DNA from: a virus
Strand: one strand, 5' to 3'
Length of the DNA stretch: 24,295 nucleotides
IMG/VR virus record: IMGVR_UViG_3300033992_000810
Coordinates: 1-24,295 of that record
Part shown: in pieces, positions 23,176 through 24,295 of the stretch
Numbering within the stretch: position 1 is the stretch's first letter
Layout of the letters: every line of letters begins with the position of its first letter
Notes under the pieces: generated by a model
The model's database searches: none
Told to the model about the DNA's origin: nothing
Seen by the model: the letters and a program-made list of their open reading frames with translations, nothing else
Program-made: the position numbers and the translations under genes

Positions 23176-23323
23176 CTGCGATTTTCTGCCGCTTCCCGCC
23201 TATCAGGTGGCGGAAGAAAGGTTGCTGGCTGAAGAACTCGACGCCGCCGCGCCCGGCACGGTCTGGCCGTGGCGCGTGGTTGATTATTACCGGCTGCGGG
23301 ATGCCGTCGCCGCTTGCCAATGA
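23108..23323 (+). CDS. Small lipoprotein nested against the preceding gene, possible outer-membrane spanin (Rz1-like), 71 aa
   Basis: ATG at 23108 (MRLIALLLTLLPLLTGCG) is selected because it starts a clear lipoprotein signal; the frame is open upstream, but that would destroy the signal. The lipobox is LTGC, with acylated Cys at residue 17 and Gly at +2, which favours the outer membrane. The mature part is about 55 residues with two further Cys (NCDFLPLPAYQ near the start and AACQ at the end). It overlaps the previous gene by 68 bases in a different frame, as Rz1 does with Rz. It lacks the Pro-rich stretch of classical Rz1. Confidence 0.68.
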   Translation: MRLIALLLTLLPLLTGCGATAGNCDFLPLPAYQVAEERLLAEELDAAAPGTVWPWRVVDYYRLRDAVAACQ

Positions 23324-23332
23324 GGTAGAAAA

Positions 23333-23953
23333 ATGCCCTTCGTAGCCCCCACAATCAATAACGCGCTCGTCAGGATCGTTGATGGCGACGGCAACCCCGT
23401 TGATGTCGGCGGCGGCTCGACGGGCGGTAGCGTTACGGTAACAGATTCCGTGCTGCCCGATAACGCGGCAACCGAAACCACGCTGGACGCTATCAACGAC
23501 AAAACCCCTGCGCTGGTTGGCGGGGCGGTGCCTGTTGTTGGGCCGTTGACGGATGCGCAGCTTCGAGCGGCAGCGGTCAACGTTTCAGCAGTCGGCGCGG
23601 CAACCGAGGCCACGGCGGCGGCAACCGACGCGACGCTATCGGCCCTAAACACCAAAATCCCGGCCCAGGCTATTGCTGGCCTCCTGCCCGTGGACACGCT
23701 TGGGACGCCTGGCGTTCCCCGTGTGCAGGCTACAGCAGGCATCGCGGCCACCGTCACTCTGACCACGACCTGTCGGCGGGTGTCAATGTTTGCCACCCAA
23801 GGCACGTGGTATTCAATTTCGGGCACGGCCACGGCCACGAGCCACTACATCGGCGCGGGCGAGCGGCTGGATTTCGACGTACCCGCTAGCACCGCGATCA
23901 GCGTTTTGCGCGAGACCACTGACGGGTTCATTCGCATCACGGAGTTGGTGTGA
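23333..23953 (+). CDS. Appendage / tail-associated protein of unknown role, 206 aa
   Basis: ATG has GAGGT 6 bases upstream, overlapping the previous stop. The N-terminal part contains NALVRIVDGDGNPVDVGGGS. The middle holds two related helical units, ATETTLDAINDKTPALVGG (about 44-62) and ATDATLSALNTKIPA, separated by GPLTDAQLRAAAVNVS; the TDAQLRA...VS motif is frequent in phage tail and baseplate-adjacent proteins. The C-terminal 75 residues are beta-rich (VTLTTTCRRVSMFATQGTWY and after), resembling a small carbohydrate-binding or fibre-tip sandwich. Placement after lysis genes and before another appendage gene suggests a surface role. Confidence 0.68.
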   Translation: MPFVAPTINNALVRIVDGDGNPVDVGGGSTGGSVTVTDSVLPDNAATETTLDAINDKTPALVGGAVPVVGPLTDAQLRAAAVNVSAVGAATEATAAATDATLSALNTKIPAQAIAGLLPVDTLGTPGVPRVQATAGIAATVTLTTTCRRVSMFATQGTWYSISGTATATSHYIGAGERLDFDVPASTAISVLRETTDGFIRITELV

Positions 23954-24295
23954 TGCGGCTTCGCGCAACACGGCTGTTCTCAATCGGCAGCGGCAGGCGG
24001 CTTAGCCCTGCGCCCATCCTCGACCAGCTTGGCATCACCGCCGCTGCGGCATACAGCCTGCGCCAGGTGCGATCGGCTGCATCTTTGGCTTGTCGTGTGC
24101 GGCGCTCGGCGGACAACGCCGAGGCCAATTTCGGCTTTGCTACGGCAGCGCAGACGCGAACGAACCTTGCGGCTATCCCGATTAACAATAATGCTGGCGC
24201 GACAGCCGCCGGCGTCACCATGACCGTCACCGGCACGGGCACCGAGTTTGGACAGCCCTACGTAGAGGTGCGTTGGCAAGGCACGGCATCTGCTG
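23953..24295 (+). CDS. Appendage protein, N-terminal part (runs off the right edge)
   Basis: ATG at 23953 overlaps the previous stop (TGATG), and 114 codons are open to the edge. Residues 30-60 read AAAAYSLRQVRSAASLACRV followed by RRSADNAEANFGF. This AYSLR...R.RRS.DNAE..FGF pattern is one I recognise at the N-terminus of phage tail proteins sometimes annotated as arabinofuranosidase-B-like or LamG-like. A beta-type segment follows (VTMTVTGTGTEFGQPYVEVR). Enzymatic activity cannot be judged from this fragment. It is probably another host-recognition protein. Confidence 0.65.
   Translation, partial: MRLRATRLFSIGSGRRLSPAPILDQLGITAAAAYSLRQVRSAASLACRVRRSADNAEANFGFATAAQTRTNLAAIPINNNAGATAAGVTMTVTGTGTEFGQPYVEVRWQGTASA

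Noticed and set aside
1-24295. CRISPR array, tRNA, rRNA, insertion sequence, integrase or attachment site
   Set aside because: No regularly spaced repeats, cloverleaf sequence, transposase or recombinase pattern was seen; genes are packed end to end.
1-24295. Strong hairpin plus T-run terminators
   Set aside because: No convincing GC hairpin followed by a T run was found between genes; both operons appear to continue past the window edges.

Overview
The window is a continuous piece of a tailed-phage genome, either a free virus or a prophage. It carries the late (virion and lysis) region of a short-tailed, podovirus-like phage. No integrase, replication gene, repressor, tRNA or bacterial housekeeping gene is visible, so lifestyle cannot be decided. 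The DNA is GC-rich (by eye around 60%), which gives long antisense shadow frames. Protein style and codon use suggest a proteobacterial host, perhaps an alphaproteobacterium. The host call is an inference. A Gram-negative host is supported by a lipoprotein gene nested in the lysis cassette.

Layout. Two operons diverge from a 76-bp intergenic region at 11395-11470. The leftward (minus) operon reads in order: scaffold (10495-11394), major capsid protein (9443-10483), a 111-residue unknown, head-tail adaptor (8336-9091), large tail nozzle-like protein (6258-8327), then four Ala/Gln-rich proteins (204, 222, 410 and more than 1240 residues). The last runs off the left edge. The order resembles T7 genes 9-10-11-12-(14-15-16), so the four are best read as candidate internal-core or DNA-ejection proteins.

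The rightward (plus) operon reads: three fibre-type genes (11471-13930, the third ending in a self-cleaving chaperone-type domain), large terminase (13930-15528), portal (15516-17540), a further fibre (17544-19181), and three adhesin-like genes made of Asp-box propeller and Ig-like repeats (19192-22050). A lysis cassette follows (22053-23323: coiled-coil membrane protein, M15 endopeptidase, small holin, and a nested pair that may be spanins). Two more appendage-type genes end the window, the last one cut by the right edge.

How it works together. Terminase and portal package DNA into a shell built from the scaffold and major capsid protein on the other strand. Adaptor and nozzle complete the short tail, the candidate ejection proteins would help DNA cross the envelope, and the many fibre/adhesin genes would set host range. 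The two halves of the packaging machine lie on opposite strands, so both operons must fire together. The mirrored inverted repeat in the divergent promoter region, which carries a TTGCAA box and a Shine-Dalgarno core in each arm, is a plausible place for that co-ordination. The other striking feature is the run of three adhesin genes in one reading frame, separated by stop-plus-9-base junctions of nearly the same sequence.
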